Of a DNA stretch of 34,258 nucleotides, positions 19,207-26,246 are shown piece after piece (the first letter of the stretch is position 1; the number at the start of each line of letters is the position of its first letter). A model generated the notes under the pieces. The model worked only from the letters and a program-made list of their open reading frames with translations. It made no database searches and was not told where the DNA came from. Both the position numbers and the translations under genes were made by a program. The DNA comes from Pseudomonadota bacterium (lineage in GTDB: Bacteria > Pseudomonadota > Alphaproteobacteria > Acetobacterales > Acetobacteraceae), in assembly GCA_021816925.1 (NCBI GenBank), contig JAKAWQ010000042.1, forward strand, positions 1 to 34,258, given 5' to 3'.

Positions 19207-19210
19207 ACGC

Positions 19211-20134
19211 GTGCCGCGGCGCTCGAGGTGGAGCGGGCTGCTCGTGCTCGTCGTGCTTGGCCTGGCCTTCCTCGCTCTGCCGCATGTCTATGCCAACCAG
19301 TCTCTCCTCTTCACGATGATGACCTTCATCGCGCTGGCGCAGGGGCTCAACCTCCTCTACGGCTTCACCGGCTACCTGCCGTTCGGCTATGTCGGGTTTT
19401 TCGGTGCCGGAGCCTATGGAATGTCTCTCCTCGTGCTGCACGCGGGGATGCCCGCCCTGCTGGCGGTGCTGGGTGGAGGCATCGCAGCGGCGGCGGTGGC
19501 GGTGATCCTGGGCCCGCTTCTCCGCCTCTCCGGCGCCTATTTCTCGATCGCCAATCTCGCGACCTCCCAGATCCTCTATCTCGTGGTCGCCAACCCGGCG
19601 CTCTCTCCGGTCACGGGCGGGCCGTACGGCCTCAAGATCGAGCGGGTGTTCGCGCCGGAGGCCGCCTATCTCACCATGCTCGCGATCATGCTCATTGCTT
19701 CGGCGATCGCGATCTTCTTCCGCGTCTCCCGCTTCGGGCTCGGCTTGCGCGCCATGACCGAAGACCGCGTGAGCGCGGAGATGGCGGGGATCGACATCGT
19801 GCGCGCGCGGCTGATCGTCTGGCTCGTCTCCGCCGCGATCGCAGGGCTCGCGGGCAGCGCCTATGCGTGGAGCATCTCGGTCTATTACCCGCAAGCCGTA
19901 TTCGGGCTGCAGATCAGCGTCTTCGCGATCGTGTTTGCCCTGTTCGGCGGCGTCGGAACGGTGATCGGACCGATCGTGGGCGCCGCCGCGCTCTACGCCC
20001 TCTACAACGCGATCGGCATCACCGTGCCGCAATATTTCGAGCTGATCTACGGCTTCCTGATCGTCGTACTGGTGTTGTTCCTGCCCGACGGCGTGCTCTC
20101 GCTCTTGGAACGGAGAGGCATTCGTGTCCTCTGA
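19211..20134 (+). CDS. Branched-chain amino acid-type ABC transporter permease (LivM-like)
   Basis: A 307-aa permease with a GTG start and about eight to nine membrane segments. LivM signatures are visible: ALAQGLNLLYGFTGYLPFGY near the N-terminus, FGLGLRAMTEDRVSAEMAGI in the cytoplasmic loop, and GGVGTVIGPIVGAA towards the C-terminus. It pairs with the LivH-like protein. Its last 11 bases overlap the following ATPase gene. Confidence 0.92.
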   Translation: MPRRSRWSGLLVLVVLGLAFLALPHVYANQSLLFTMMTFIALAQGLNLLYGFTGYLPFGYVGFFGAGAYGMSLLVLHAGMPALLAVLGGGIAAAAVAVILGPLLRLSGAYFSIANLATSQILYLVVANPALSPVTGGPYGLKIERVFAPEAAYLTMLAIMLIASAIAIFFRVSRFGLGLRAMTEDRVSAEMAGIDIVRARLIVWLVSAAIAGLAGSAYAWSISVYYPQAVFGLQISVFAIVFALFGGVGTVIGPIVGAAALYALYNAIGITVPQYFELIYGFLIVVLVLFLPDGVLSLLERRGIRVL

Positions 20135-20828
20135 GGCCTTGATCGAGCTCAAAGGCGTGGGCAAGCGCTTCAACGGCCTCGCGGTGGTGCAGGACCTCGG
20201 GTTCAGCATGCAAGCGGGCGAGATTCTCGGCCTCGTCGGCCCCAACGGCTCGGGCAAGACGACAGCGATCAACCTGATCTCTGGTGTCTATGCGGTCGAT
20301 GCCGGGGAAATCCGCCTCCAGGGGCAGAGGATCGAGCGGCTGGCGGCGTTCCGCCGCGTGCATCTCGGGATCAACCGGAGCTTCCAGGTGCCGAAGCCGT
20401 TCCGGGCCATGACGGTCGCCGAGAACGTTACGGTCGCCGCGGAGTTCGGCGGCAGCAAGGTGGATACGAAGCAGATCCTCGATGATGTCGGACTTGCGGC
20501 GGACCGGGACCGTCCGGCCGGCGCCCTCACCGTCAACCACCAGAAGATGCTCGACCTCGCCCGCGCGCTCGCCACCTCGCCGAAGCTCCTCCTGGTCGAT
20601 GAGATCGGGGCAGGACTCAATCCGGGGGAACTTGCCTCGGTCGCCGATCTCCTGCTCGCGCTCGCCCGGCGCGGTATCGCGCTCATCGTCGTCGAGCATC
20701 TCCTCAAGTTCCTCAACCGCATCACCGACCGCGTGATCGTGCTCAACGCCGGGCGGCTTCTGTTCGAGGGGACGCTCGCACAAGCCTCCGCCCATCCCGA
20801 AGTGGTGGCGGCGTTCCTCGGCGGCTGA
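20124..20828 (+). CDS. Liv-type ABC transporter ATPase (LivG-like)
   Basis: A 234-aa nucleotide-binding subunit with a GTG start. Walker A GPNGSGKTT begins near residue 39, Walker B is LLLVDEIGAGL, and the switch His lies in IVVEHLLKF. The LivG-type INRSFQVPKPF and MTVAENV segments are present. The ABC signature is degenerate: where relatives have LSxGQ, this one reads LTVNHQKML. It is also shorter than typical LivG (about 250 aa). The ATPase site formed by this signature may be weakened, leaving the LivF site as the main engine, but this is inference. It overlaps livM upstream, and the next gene starts one base after its stop. Confidence 0.9.
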   Translation: MSSEALIELKGVGKRFNGLAVVQDLGFSMQAGEILGLVGPNGSGKTTAINLISGVYAVDAGEIRLQGQRIERLAAFRRVHLGINRSFQVPKPFRAMTVAENVTVAAEFGGSKVDTKQILDDVGLAADRDRPAGALTVNHQKMLDLARALATSPKLLLVDEIGAGLNPGELASVADLLLALARRGIALIVVEHLLKFLNRITDRVIVLNAGRLLFEGTLAQASAHPEVVAAFLGG

Positions 20829-20829
20829 G

Positions 20830-21534
20830 ATGGCGCTCCTTCAGATTTCGGGCGTCGCCTCCGGTTACGGAGAGATGCAGATTCTCTGGGACATCGCGCT
20901 TGCGGTCGAGCACGGCCAGACGGTGCTCCTGCTCGGCGCGAACAGCGCCGGCAAGACGACGCTGCTGCGTACCATCATCGGCCTCCTGCCCTGCTGGCAG
21001 GGCGAGATCCTGTTCGAGGGTGCCCCATTGCAGGGGCTCAAGCCCGCGGCACGCATCCGCCGCGGCATCGCCTTCATGTCCGAGCTCGGCGTCTTTCCCG
21101 ATCTCACGATCGACGAGAATATCCGCCTCGGCGGCTATTTCCTCGGCGGCGCCGAGGTCAGGCGCCGGGCGGAGCGGCTGTTCGGACTTTTCCCCGATCT
21201 CGCGAAGCGGCGGGGCGAGCCGGCAGCAAGCCTTTCGGGGGGGCAGCGCAAGATGCTCGGCATCGCCAAGGCGCTCGTTTCGGAACCGAAGCTCCTGCTC
21301 ATGGACGAGCCTTCCTCCGGGCTCGCACCCGTTTTCGTCAAGCAGGTGATCGAAACGTTGCAGACCGCGATCACCGGCGGCACGGCGCTCCTAATCGCCG
21401 AGCAGAACGTGGCCTTCCTGGCACTTGCCGATCGCGGCTTCCTGATCGAGGGCGGGCATGTGCGGCTTTCCGGCACACGCGCCGAACTCGCCAAGAACGA
21501 TGCGGTGAAGGCGGCCTATTTCGGGCTCGACTGA
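20830..21534 (+). CDS. Liv-type ABC transporter ATPase (LivF-like)
   Basis: A 234-aa nucleotide-binding subunit, last gene of the Liv-type operon. Walker A reads GANSAGKTT, the signature LSGGQRKMLGIAKAL is canonical, and Walker B is LLLMDEPSSGLAP. LivF-type features include the IRRGIAFMSELGVFPDLTI region after Walker A. It would form the heterodimeric ATPase with the LivG-like subunit. It ends 15 bases from the convergent MoaD-like gene; I see no terminator hairpin there. Confidence 0.92.
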   Translation: MALLQISGVASGYGEMQILWDIALAVEHGQTVLLLGANSAGKTTLLRTIIGLLPCWQGEILFEGAPLQGLKPAARIRRGIAFMSELGVFPDLTIDENIRLGGYFLGGAEVRRRAERLFGLFPDLAKRRGEPAASLSGGQRKMLGIAKALVSEPKLLLMDEPSSGLAPVFVKQVIETLQTAITGGTALLIAEQNVAFLALADRGFLIEGGHVRLSGTRAELAKNDAVKAAYFGLD

Positions 21535-21549
21535 AGGGACGGGAATAAA

Positions 21550-21840
21550 TCAGCCGCCGCTGATCGCCGTCATTACCAACACCTCCGCACCCGGGGCGAG
21601 GGGCGTTTCGAGAGAGGCGCGCTCGCCATCGACGAAGATGTTGATGTGGCGGCGGATGCGCGGGGTGGAATCGGCAAGCCGGTCGCGCATGCCGGGAAAG
21701 CGCCGGTCGAGCGCGGCCAGCGCCTCGGCGACCGTGGCGGCATCAAGCTCGAGCTCGCGTGGCGCACCGGGAAAAAGCGCGGTAAGCGCAGCCGGCAGGC
21801 TGATGTGGACGGTCCCCGGCAGCGGTGCGGGCTCGGGCAT
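21550..21840 (-). CDS. MoaD/ThiS-type ubiquitin-like sulfur carrier protein
   Basis: A 96-aa beta-grasp protein ending in Ser-Gly-Gly, the C-terminus that is adenylated and thiocarboxylated in MoaD/ThiS sulfur carriers. The middle shows the family pattern: LELDAATVAEAL, then a helix LDRRFPGM, then HINIFVDGE and a final GAEVLVMTAISGG strand. It lies 24 bases downstream of the propeller gene in the same orientation, so the two are an operon. I recall such MoaD/propeller pairs in other bacteria, but their job is unclear. Canonical moaE or thiG partners are not nearby, so it may not serve molybdopterin synthesis. Confidence 0.85.
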   Translation of the reverse strand: MPEPAPLPGTVHISLPAALTALFPGAPRELELDAATVAEALAALDRRFPGMRDRLADSTPRIRRHINIFVDGERASLETPLAPGAEVLVMTAISGG

Positions 21841-21864
21841 GGGCGTCGCTTCGAGAGAGACCCG

Positions 21865-22950
21865 TCAGTCCGGAAGGAAAACCGTCTCCACGGAATGGAT
21901 CGCCGGCAAATGGCGCGCGATCGAGGACCAGCTTTCGCCCTCGTCGGCGCTGGCGAAAAGCTCGCCCGAACTCGAGCCGAAATAGACGCCGGCGGGCGTG
22001 AGCGTGTCGGTCGCCATCGCCTGGCGCAGCACGCCGAGGAATGCATTTTCCTGCGGCAGGCCCCGGCGGAGCGCCCGCCAGTGCGCCCCGCCGTCCTGCG
22101 TGCGCCAGACCGCCGCGCGCCCGTCGGGGACGTAGCGGCCCTCCATCGCGCCGTTGAGGGGGACAAAAAAGAGCGTGTCCGGATCGCGCGGATGCGCGGC
22201 GGCGGGGAAGCCGAAGCTCGACGGAAGTCCTTCCTCGATGCTCTGCCAGGAGAGGCCGGAATCGTCGGAGCGGTACATGCCGCAATGGTTCTGCTGATAG
22301 AGCCTCCCGGGCCGGCCCGCGGCCATGACAAGCGAATGCACGCACTGGCCGTATTCCGGATAGCGCTGGCCCTCCGGCGCAAAATCCGCGCGTGTGCCGC
22401 GGTTGCGCGGCTCCCAGGTGACGCCGGAATCGCCGGTCGCAAAGACGCCGGCAGCGGAAATGGCAACGAAGAGCGAAGCGGGGTCGGAGGGGTGCGGAAC
22501 GATCGCGTGCAGGATCAGGCCCGCACCGCCCGGATTCCAGTGCGTGCGGGAAGGATGCGCGCGGAGCCCGCCGACATGCCGGAAGGATCGGCCGCGGTCG
22601 CCGCTGGCGAAAAGCCCGGCCGGCTCGACCCCCGCATAGAGCGTGCCCTCGGGCGCAAGTGCCAAGCTCCAGACCGACTTGATCGGCTCCTCCCCGGGCT
22701 CATAGGCCAGGCCCTCGCTCGAATGAGTCCAGCTCACGCCGAGATCTTCCGACTTCCACACCGCAGGGCCGAACCAGGCATTTCCGCCTCCGGCAAAGAT
22801 CGTGCCCGTCGCGGGATCCGCGATCACGTGGCTGATCGGCCAGGCCTCGCAATAAGGTCCGCGCAGCGCGAAGCTCCGGCGCGCATGGTCCCCTTCGAGG
22901 ATGAAACAACCCTTCTTCGTGCCGAGAAGGATCAGAAGCCGGTCGGGCAT
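21865..22950 (-). CDS. BNR/Asp-box beta-propeller protein (exo-sialidase/sortilin-like)
   Basis: A 361-aa propeller with six Asp-box motifs (SxDxGxxW-like) at about residues 67-74, 116-123, 172-179, 228-235, 284-291 and 334-341. No signal peptide is present, so it is cytoplasmic and not a secreted sialidase, although databases often name such proteins so. The catalytic Arg triad and FRIP motif of true sialidases are not evident. It starts at ATG 22950 with AGGAAA just upstream, is followed by the MoaD-like gene, and is divergent from the MarR gene. The biochemical role is unknown. Confidence 0.8.
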   Translation of the reverse strand: MPDRLLILLGTKKGCFILEGDHARRSFALRGPYCEAWPISHVIADPATGTIFAGGGNAWFGPAVWKSEDLGVSWTHSSEGLAYEPGEEPIKSVWSLALAPEGTLYAGVEPAGLFASGDRGRSFRHVGGLRAHPSRTHWNPGGAGLILHAIVPHPSDPASLFVAISAAGVFATGDSGVTWEPRNRGTRADFAPEGQRYPEYGQCVHSLVMAAGRPGRLYQQNHCGMYRSDDSGLSWQSIEEGLPSSFGFPAAAHPRDPDTLFFVPLNGAMEGRYVPDGRAAVWRTQDGGAHWRALRRGLPQENAFLGVLRQAMATDTLTPAGVYFGSSSGELFASADEGESWSSIARHLPAIHSVETVFLPD

Positions 22951-22992
22951 GGGCGTTTCCTGTTCGGTCGGGGGTTTGTTGCGGCGCCGAGC

Positions 22993-23020
22993 TTGACAGC
23001 TAGGTTGATATCAACAGAAT
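22993..23020 (+). promoter_or_regulatory. Predicted sigma70-type promoter of the MarR gene
   Basis: A perfect TTGACA (22993-22998) and CAGAAT (23015-23020, four of six consensus bases) are separated by 16 bp. A start of transcription about seven bases downstream would fall at the GTG start codon (23027), so the mRNA may be leaderless. No Shine-Dalgarno sequence precedes that codon. Confidence 0.5.
23004..23015. promoter_or_regulatory. Perfect 12-bp palindrome, probable MarR operator
   Basis: GTTGATATCAAC is a perfect palindrome lying between the predicted -35 and -10 boxes of the MarR gene and also in front of the divergent propeller gene. Its size, symmetry and TTGATATCAA core fit MarR-family operators. 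Binding there would block the MarR promoter (autoregulation) and could control the propeller/MoaD operon too. Confidence 0.65.
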
Positions 23021-23026
23021 GAGCCC

Positions 23027-23503
23027 GTGTCAAAGGGCACGCCGGATCGCCGGGGCAAGCCGGGCCCGGACCTCCTGTCCTGCGCGGTCACGCTCGAGGT
23101 GCGGGACCGCTGTCTCTGCCTCTTCCTCCAGCGCGCGGCCCGCGCCGCCGCGCGCCGGTTCGACGAGGCGCTCCGGCCGCACGGCCTCACCAACGGCCAG
23201 TTCTCGCTCCTCATGTCGCTCAACCGGCCGTTGCCGGCAGCGCTCGGCAGTGTGGCCGGACTTCTCGCGATGGACCGCACGACACTCACCGCAAACCTCA
23301 AACCCTTGGAGCGGCGCGGCCTCGTCCGGAGCCTGCCCGACCCCGCCGACGCGCGGCGGCGGCTTCTTTGCCTTTCCCTGGCGGGCCGCCGGCTCCTGGC
23401 CAAGGCCTTGCCGGCTTGGCGGCAAACCGAACAAGCGGCCGAGCGGCAGTTGGGCGAGGCGGAAGCCGCGCGGCTCAGGGCGCTTCTTTTGCTTCTCTCC
23501 TGA
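23027..23503 (+). CDS. MarR family transcriptional regulator
   Basis: A 158-aa winged-helix regulator of the MarR type, working as a dimer at palindromic sites. The DNA-binding region reads LTNGQFSLLMSLNRP, then LAMDRTTLTANLKPLERRG for the recognition helix, then the wing with DPADARRRLLCLSLAG. GTG 23027 is the only start that keeps the whole N-terminal helix; the ATG at 23019 is in another frame. It probably represses itself and the divergent propeller/MoaD pair through the palindrome at 23004-23015. The ligand is unknown. Confidence 0.87.
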   Translation: MSKGTPDRRGKPGPDLLSCAVTLEVRDRCLCLFLQRAARAAARRFDEALRPHGLTNGQFSLLMSLNRPLPAALGSVAGLLAMDRTTLTANLKPLERRGLVRSLPDPADARRRLLCLSLAGRRLLAKALPAWRQTEQAAERQLGEAEAARLRALLLLLS

Positions 23504-23540
23504 GCGCGCGATGGTGGCGCCGGTTGGCAGGGAGGTGCGC

Positions 23541-23924
23541 ATGCGGAGGCTCGTTTCATCGGGTTCGACGTTCGAGAAGGCGGCCGCCTATTCGCGCGCG
23601 GTGGCGCTCGGGGAGTGGGTATTCATTTCGGGAACGACCGGCTTCGACTACGCGACGATGGCAATCGCCGAGGACGCGCCGGCCCAGGCCGAGCAGGCGC
23701 TGCGCAACATCGCCTGGGCACTCGCCGAGGCCGGGAGCAGCATTTCCGATGTCGTGCGCGTGCGTTACATCCTGCCCGATCGGGCGGACTTCGAGCCGTG
23801 CTGGCCCGTGCTCAAGCGCTGGTTCGGCGAGGTGCGGCCGGCGGCCACCATGTTCGTGGCCGGCCTCGCCGACCCGCGGATGAAGATCGAAATCGAGGTG
23901 ACGGCTCGGCGCCCCGGAGCGTGA
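23541..23924 (+). CDS. RidA family protein (YjgF/YER057c/UK114)
   Basis: A 127-aa protein of the RidA superfamily, whose founding members hydrolyse reactive enamine/imine intermediates. Family features are the GEWVFISGTTGFD strand-turn, the helix QAEQALRNIAWALAEAG, and the RVRYILPDRADF strand. The Arg of the family active site may correspond to that in VRVRY, but the C-terminal Glu-containing motif differs (MKIEIEVTA), so it could belong to a RidA subfamily with another activity. ATG 23541 has GGAGG five bases upstream. The second half of this gene (from 23674) recurs at 33056-33306. Confidence 0.85.
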   Translation: MRRLVSSGSTFEKAAAYSRAVALGEWVFISGTTGFDYATMAIAEDAPAQAEQALRNIAWALAEAGSSISDVVRVRYILPDRADFEPCWPVLKRWFGEVRPAATMFVAGLADPRMKIEIEVTARRPGA

Positions 23925-23983
23925 GTGGAGAGAGCGGCCGGCATCAGCGGTCGCGCACGTGCCGCCACCGACAAGGCTTGGCC

Positions 23984-24331
23984 TCAGAACGCATGCGCAA
24001 TCCGGCTGTCCGCCGGCGCCTCGGCTCTCTCCTTCATCCCGTAGTCGCGTTGTACGGAGGCGATGCGAAGCCGGTAGTCGGCAAAGACCCCTCCCCTCCC
24101 CCTCGCCTGCGCCGCCCGGTGTGCGGGCCGATTGCGCCAGGCCCGGACGGCCTCCTCATCGCGCCAGAACGAGAGGGAAAGAATCTTCTTGGGTTCGGTA
24201 AGGCTCTGGAAGCGCTCGACGGAAATGAAGCCGTCGATCGATTCGAGCTCCGCGCGCAGCGATGCCGCAAGCTCGAGATAGTGCGGCGCCTCGCCCTCCG
24301 CGGGCCAGACCTCGAAGATGACGGCAATCAC
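23984..24331 (-). CDS. Antibiotic biosynthesis monooxygenase (ABM)-type dimeric alpha/beta barrel protein
   Basis: A 115-aa small ferredoxin-like protein of the ABM superfamily. The motifs FEVWPAEGEAPHYLELAASL, IDGFISVERFQS and ILSLSFWRDEEAVRAWR are typical, with the last giving the conserved Trp-Arg helix. It starts with GTG at 24331, overlapping the stop of the upstream NIPSNAP gene as GTGA, so the two are translated together. Members may be heme-degrading or quinol-oxidising monooxygenases or have no known activity, and the sequence does not decide. An identical second copy lies at 33366-33713. Confidence 0.85.
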   Translation of the reverse strand: MIAVIFEVWPAEGEAPHYLELAASLRAELESIDGFISVERFQSLTEPKKILSLSFWRDEEAVRAWRNRPAHRAAQARGRGGVFADYRLRIASVQRDYGMKERAEAPADSRIAHAF

Positions 24332-24660
24332 GGCCGCACCAAAGGGGCGTGCGGCGTCGAGACGAGCCGAAGGAAGAGCCGGCTTTCCTTGCGGATGAAG
24401 CGCTCCTTCGCGGCGAAGGCGTAATTCTCCCGCCCCAGCGGGTCCCCCCTGAGGCGCGCGCGATAGGCCTCGTAAGCGGCCAGGCTTTCGACGTTGTAAA
24501 CGCCGTAGGCAGTGGTGGCAGAGCCTTCGTAAGGCGCGAAATATCCGATCAGGTCGGCGCCGGAGCCCGCAATCGCCTGACCCCGGTTGCGCGCATTGTC
24601 CTCGAAGGCCGGAACCCCGAAAGGCTCGATCTCGTAGCGGATGAAGCGGGTAGTCGTCAT
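24328..24660 (-). CDS. NIPSNAP family protein
   Basis: A 110-aa dimeric alpha/beta barrel protein of the NIPSNAP family. Family features are FIRYEIEPFGVPAFEDNA at the start, the GSGADLIGYFAPYEG loop, YGVYNVESLAAYEAYRARL, and SRLFLRLV near the end. Function is unknown; NIPSNAP-like bacterial proteins often sit in small stress or degradation operons. ATG 24660 has GGAGG about 10 bases upstream. It is coupled to the ABM gene and divergent from the ArsR-like regulator at 24736. A second copy with an in-frame insertion lies at 33710-34174. Confidence 0.87.
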   Translation of the reverse strand: MTTTRFIRYEIEPFGVPAFEDNARNRGQAIAGSGADLIGYFAPYEGSATTAYGVYNVESLAAYEAYRARLRGDPLGRENYAFAAKERFIRKESRLFLRLVSTPHAPLVRP

Positions 24661-24735
24661 CGGCGGCCGCCTCCGGCTGGTTGCCCGGCAAACATAGCGC
24701 TGGCGCTGCGGAAATGCTTCGGTTAAGATTGAACT

Positions 24736-25605
24736 ATGAAAGATGGACCCATGGTCGCCGCCGTGGCGTCCTTGCTCGGCGATCCGGCGCGCGCGAACAT
24801 GCTGACAGCGCTGATGGGCGGCCGGGCGCTCACCGTGAGCGAGCTGGCCGAGGCGGCGGGCGTGACACTCCCGACCGCAAGCGGGCACTTGGCGCGGCTC
24901 GCCGCGGCGTGTCTGGTGGCGGCCGAAAAGCAGGGCCGGCACCGCTATTTCCGCCTCTCCGGCCCCGACGTCGCCGGGGTCCTGGAGGGGCTGATGGGCC
25001 TCGCCGAACGTACGGGCGCGGTCAGAGTGCAAACGGGACCGAAGGACCCTGCGCTCCGCCGGGCCCGGATCTGCTACGACCATCTGGCCGGCGAACGCGG
25101 CGTGGCACTGCTGCAGGCACTGTTCGGTGCCGGCTGGCTCGGCGGCGACGCCGAGCCCCTTGTCACGCCTGCCGGCCGCGCGCGGCTCGGCGGGCTCGGC
25201 ATCGACATCGCAGCGCTCGAGCACGGCCGCCGCCCGCTCTGCCGCCGCTGCCTTGACTGGAGCGAACGGCAGAACCATCTCGGCGGCGCGCTGGGCGCGG
25301 CGCTGTTGAAAGAGATCCTCGGGCGTCGCTGGGCACATCGGACCGAAGGGCGGGCCATCGCCTTCACCCCGGCCGGCGCAACCTCCGGCCCGCTGAGCCG
25401 TCGGCGCGGCGCTGCGCGGGCTTATTACCTGCGGGTCGAGTGCCCTTCAACGCACCCGGACAGCCGCGGCCGCCCTCACGCGGTCTCGCGCAAGAGGCCC
25501 CATCGCACGACGGTGGCGCGCTCGAGCCGCGAGAACAGCAGCGCGTCGAGCACGAGCCAGAGCACGCCGATCACGATCATGCCGAGCACGATGGTGTCGG
25601 TCTGA
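24736..25605 (+). CDS. ArsR-like winged-helix transcriptional regulator with atypical C-terminal tail
   Basis: A 289-aa protein. Residues 1-80 form a clear ArsR-type winged helix: LLGDPARANMLTALMGG, then LTVSELAEAAGVTLPTAS for the helix-turn-helix, then the QGRHRYFRL wing. Residues 100-220 carry the usual extension of this subfamily, including a CRRCLDW segment. After FTPAG (about residue 215) the sequence becomes Ser/Arg/Pro-rich and lacks family character. Its last 130 bases overlap the convergent permease gene antisense. The original end of the gene has probably been lost or replaced. It is divergent from NIPSNAP/ABM and likely controls them; a weak palindrome GGTTAAGATTGAAC (24721-24734) lies just before its start, and no ribosome-binding site is visible. 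Confidence 0.8.
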   Translation: MKDGPMVAAVASLLGDPARANMLTALMGGRALTVSELAEAAGVTLPTASGHLARLAAACLVAAEKQGRHRYFRLSGPDVAGVLEGLMGLAERTGAVRVQTGPKDPALRRARICYDHLAGERGVALLQALFGAGWLGGDAEPLVTPAGRARLGGLGIDIAALEHGRRPLCRRCLDWSERQNHLGGALGAALLKEILGRRWAHRTEGRAIAFTPAGATSGPLSRRRGAARAYYLRVECPSTHPDSRGRPHAVSRKRPHRTTVARSSRENSSASSTSQSTPITIMPSTMVSV

Positions 25606-26246
25606 TACCATTTCACGGCCTCCATCATGCGGAATCCGATGCCGTTGGTCCCGGCGATCATTTCCGCCGCCACCAGCGCCCGCCAGCCATATGCCATCGA
25701 GGTTCTGAGGCCGACAATGATCTGGGCGAGCGCGCCGGGCACGATCAGCTCCCACAGCATTTGCGTGCCGCGCGCGCCGTTGCTCAGCACGGCCCGGCGC
25801 AGCACGCGCGGGATTGTCTCCACACCAGTGACCGTGTTGTAGATTGAGCCAAAGAAGATCTGGTTCGCGATGACGAACAGCACGGCGCCCGAGCCGACGC
25901 CAAGCCAGACGACGGCGAGAGGCACCCAGGCGATGCCGCCGATCGAGGCGAGGAACGTCAAGAGCGGCCGCAGCAGGTCGGAGACGCGCCGATTGAGAGC
26001 GATGGCGATGCCAAGCGGAATCGCAAGCCCGTTGCCGATGCAGAACCCGAGCAGCAGGCGCCTGAGGCTGGCAAGCACGTCCTTGGGCAGGCTGCCGTCC
26101 ACGACACCTGAATAGAGCCGGCCGATCACCTCACCCGGCGTCGGCAGCGCGTAGGGAGGGATCTTCGTCAGCATCGGAATGAGAAGCCAAGCGAGCCCGA
26201 GCGCTACGAACGGCACGGTACCGAGAGCCCCGCTATTCTTCCGCAT
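25476..26246 (-). CDS. NitT/TauT-type ABC transporter permease
   Basis: A 256-aa inner-membrane permease of the nitrate/sulfonate/taurine (SsuC/TauC) type, with about six hydrophobic segments. The EAA-type coupling loop is seen around GARGTQMLWELIVPGALAQI, followed by GLRTSMAYGWRALVAAEMI, a family hallmark. It starts 14 bases inside the preceding permease gene. It is the last gene of the minus-strand operon, and its 3' end overlaps the ArsR-like gene on the other strand. Two different permeases suggest a heterodimeric channel. Confidence 0.9.
   Translation of the reverse strand: MRKNSGALGTVPFVALGLAWLLIPMLTKIPPYALPTPGEVIGRLYSGVVDGSLPKDVLASLRRLLLGFCIGNGLAIPLGIAIALNRRVSDLLRPLLTFLASIGGIAWVPLAVVWLGVGSGAVLFVIANQIFFGSIYNTVTGVETIPRVLRRAVLSNGARGTQMLWELIVPGALAQIIVGLRTSMAYGWRALVAAEMIAGTNGIGFRMMEAVKWYQTDTIVLGMIVIGVLWLVLDALLFSRLERATVVRWGLLRETA

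Larger units (their letters stand above)
23674..24744 (+). repeat. Long direct repeat, copy 1
   Basis: A 1,071-bp segment running from inside ridA through the ABM and NIPSNAP genes to the first codons of the ArsR-like gene. It recurs at 33056-34258 at an offset of 9,382 bp. I find two base differences (24446 C versus 33828 T; 24511 A versus 33893 G) plus a 132-bp insertion in copy 2. Homology starts exactly at 23674/33056 and continues to the window end. Confidence 0.95.

Noticed and set aside
21535-21549. Bidirectional terminator between the LivF-like and MoaD-like genes
   Set aside because: The gap is only 15 bases, with no hairpin or T-run.
21865-22950. True secreted sialidase
   Set aside because: Asp-boxes are present, but there is no signal peptide and no evident catalytic Arg triad or FRIP motif.
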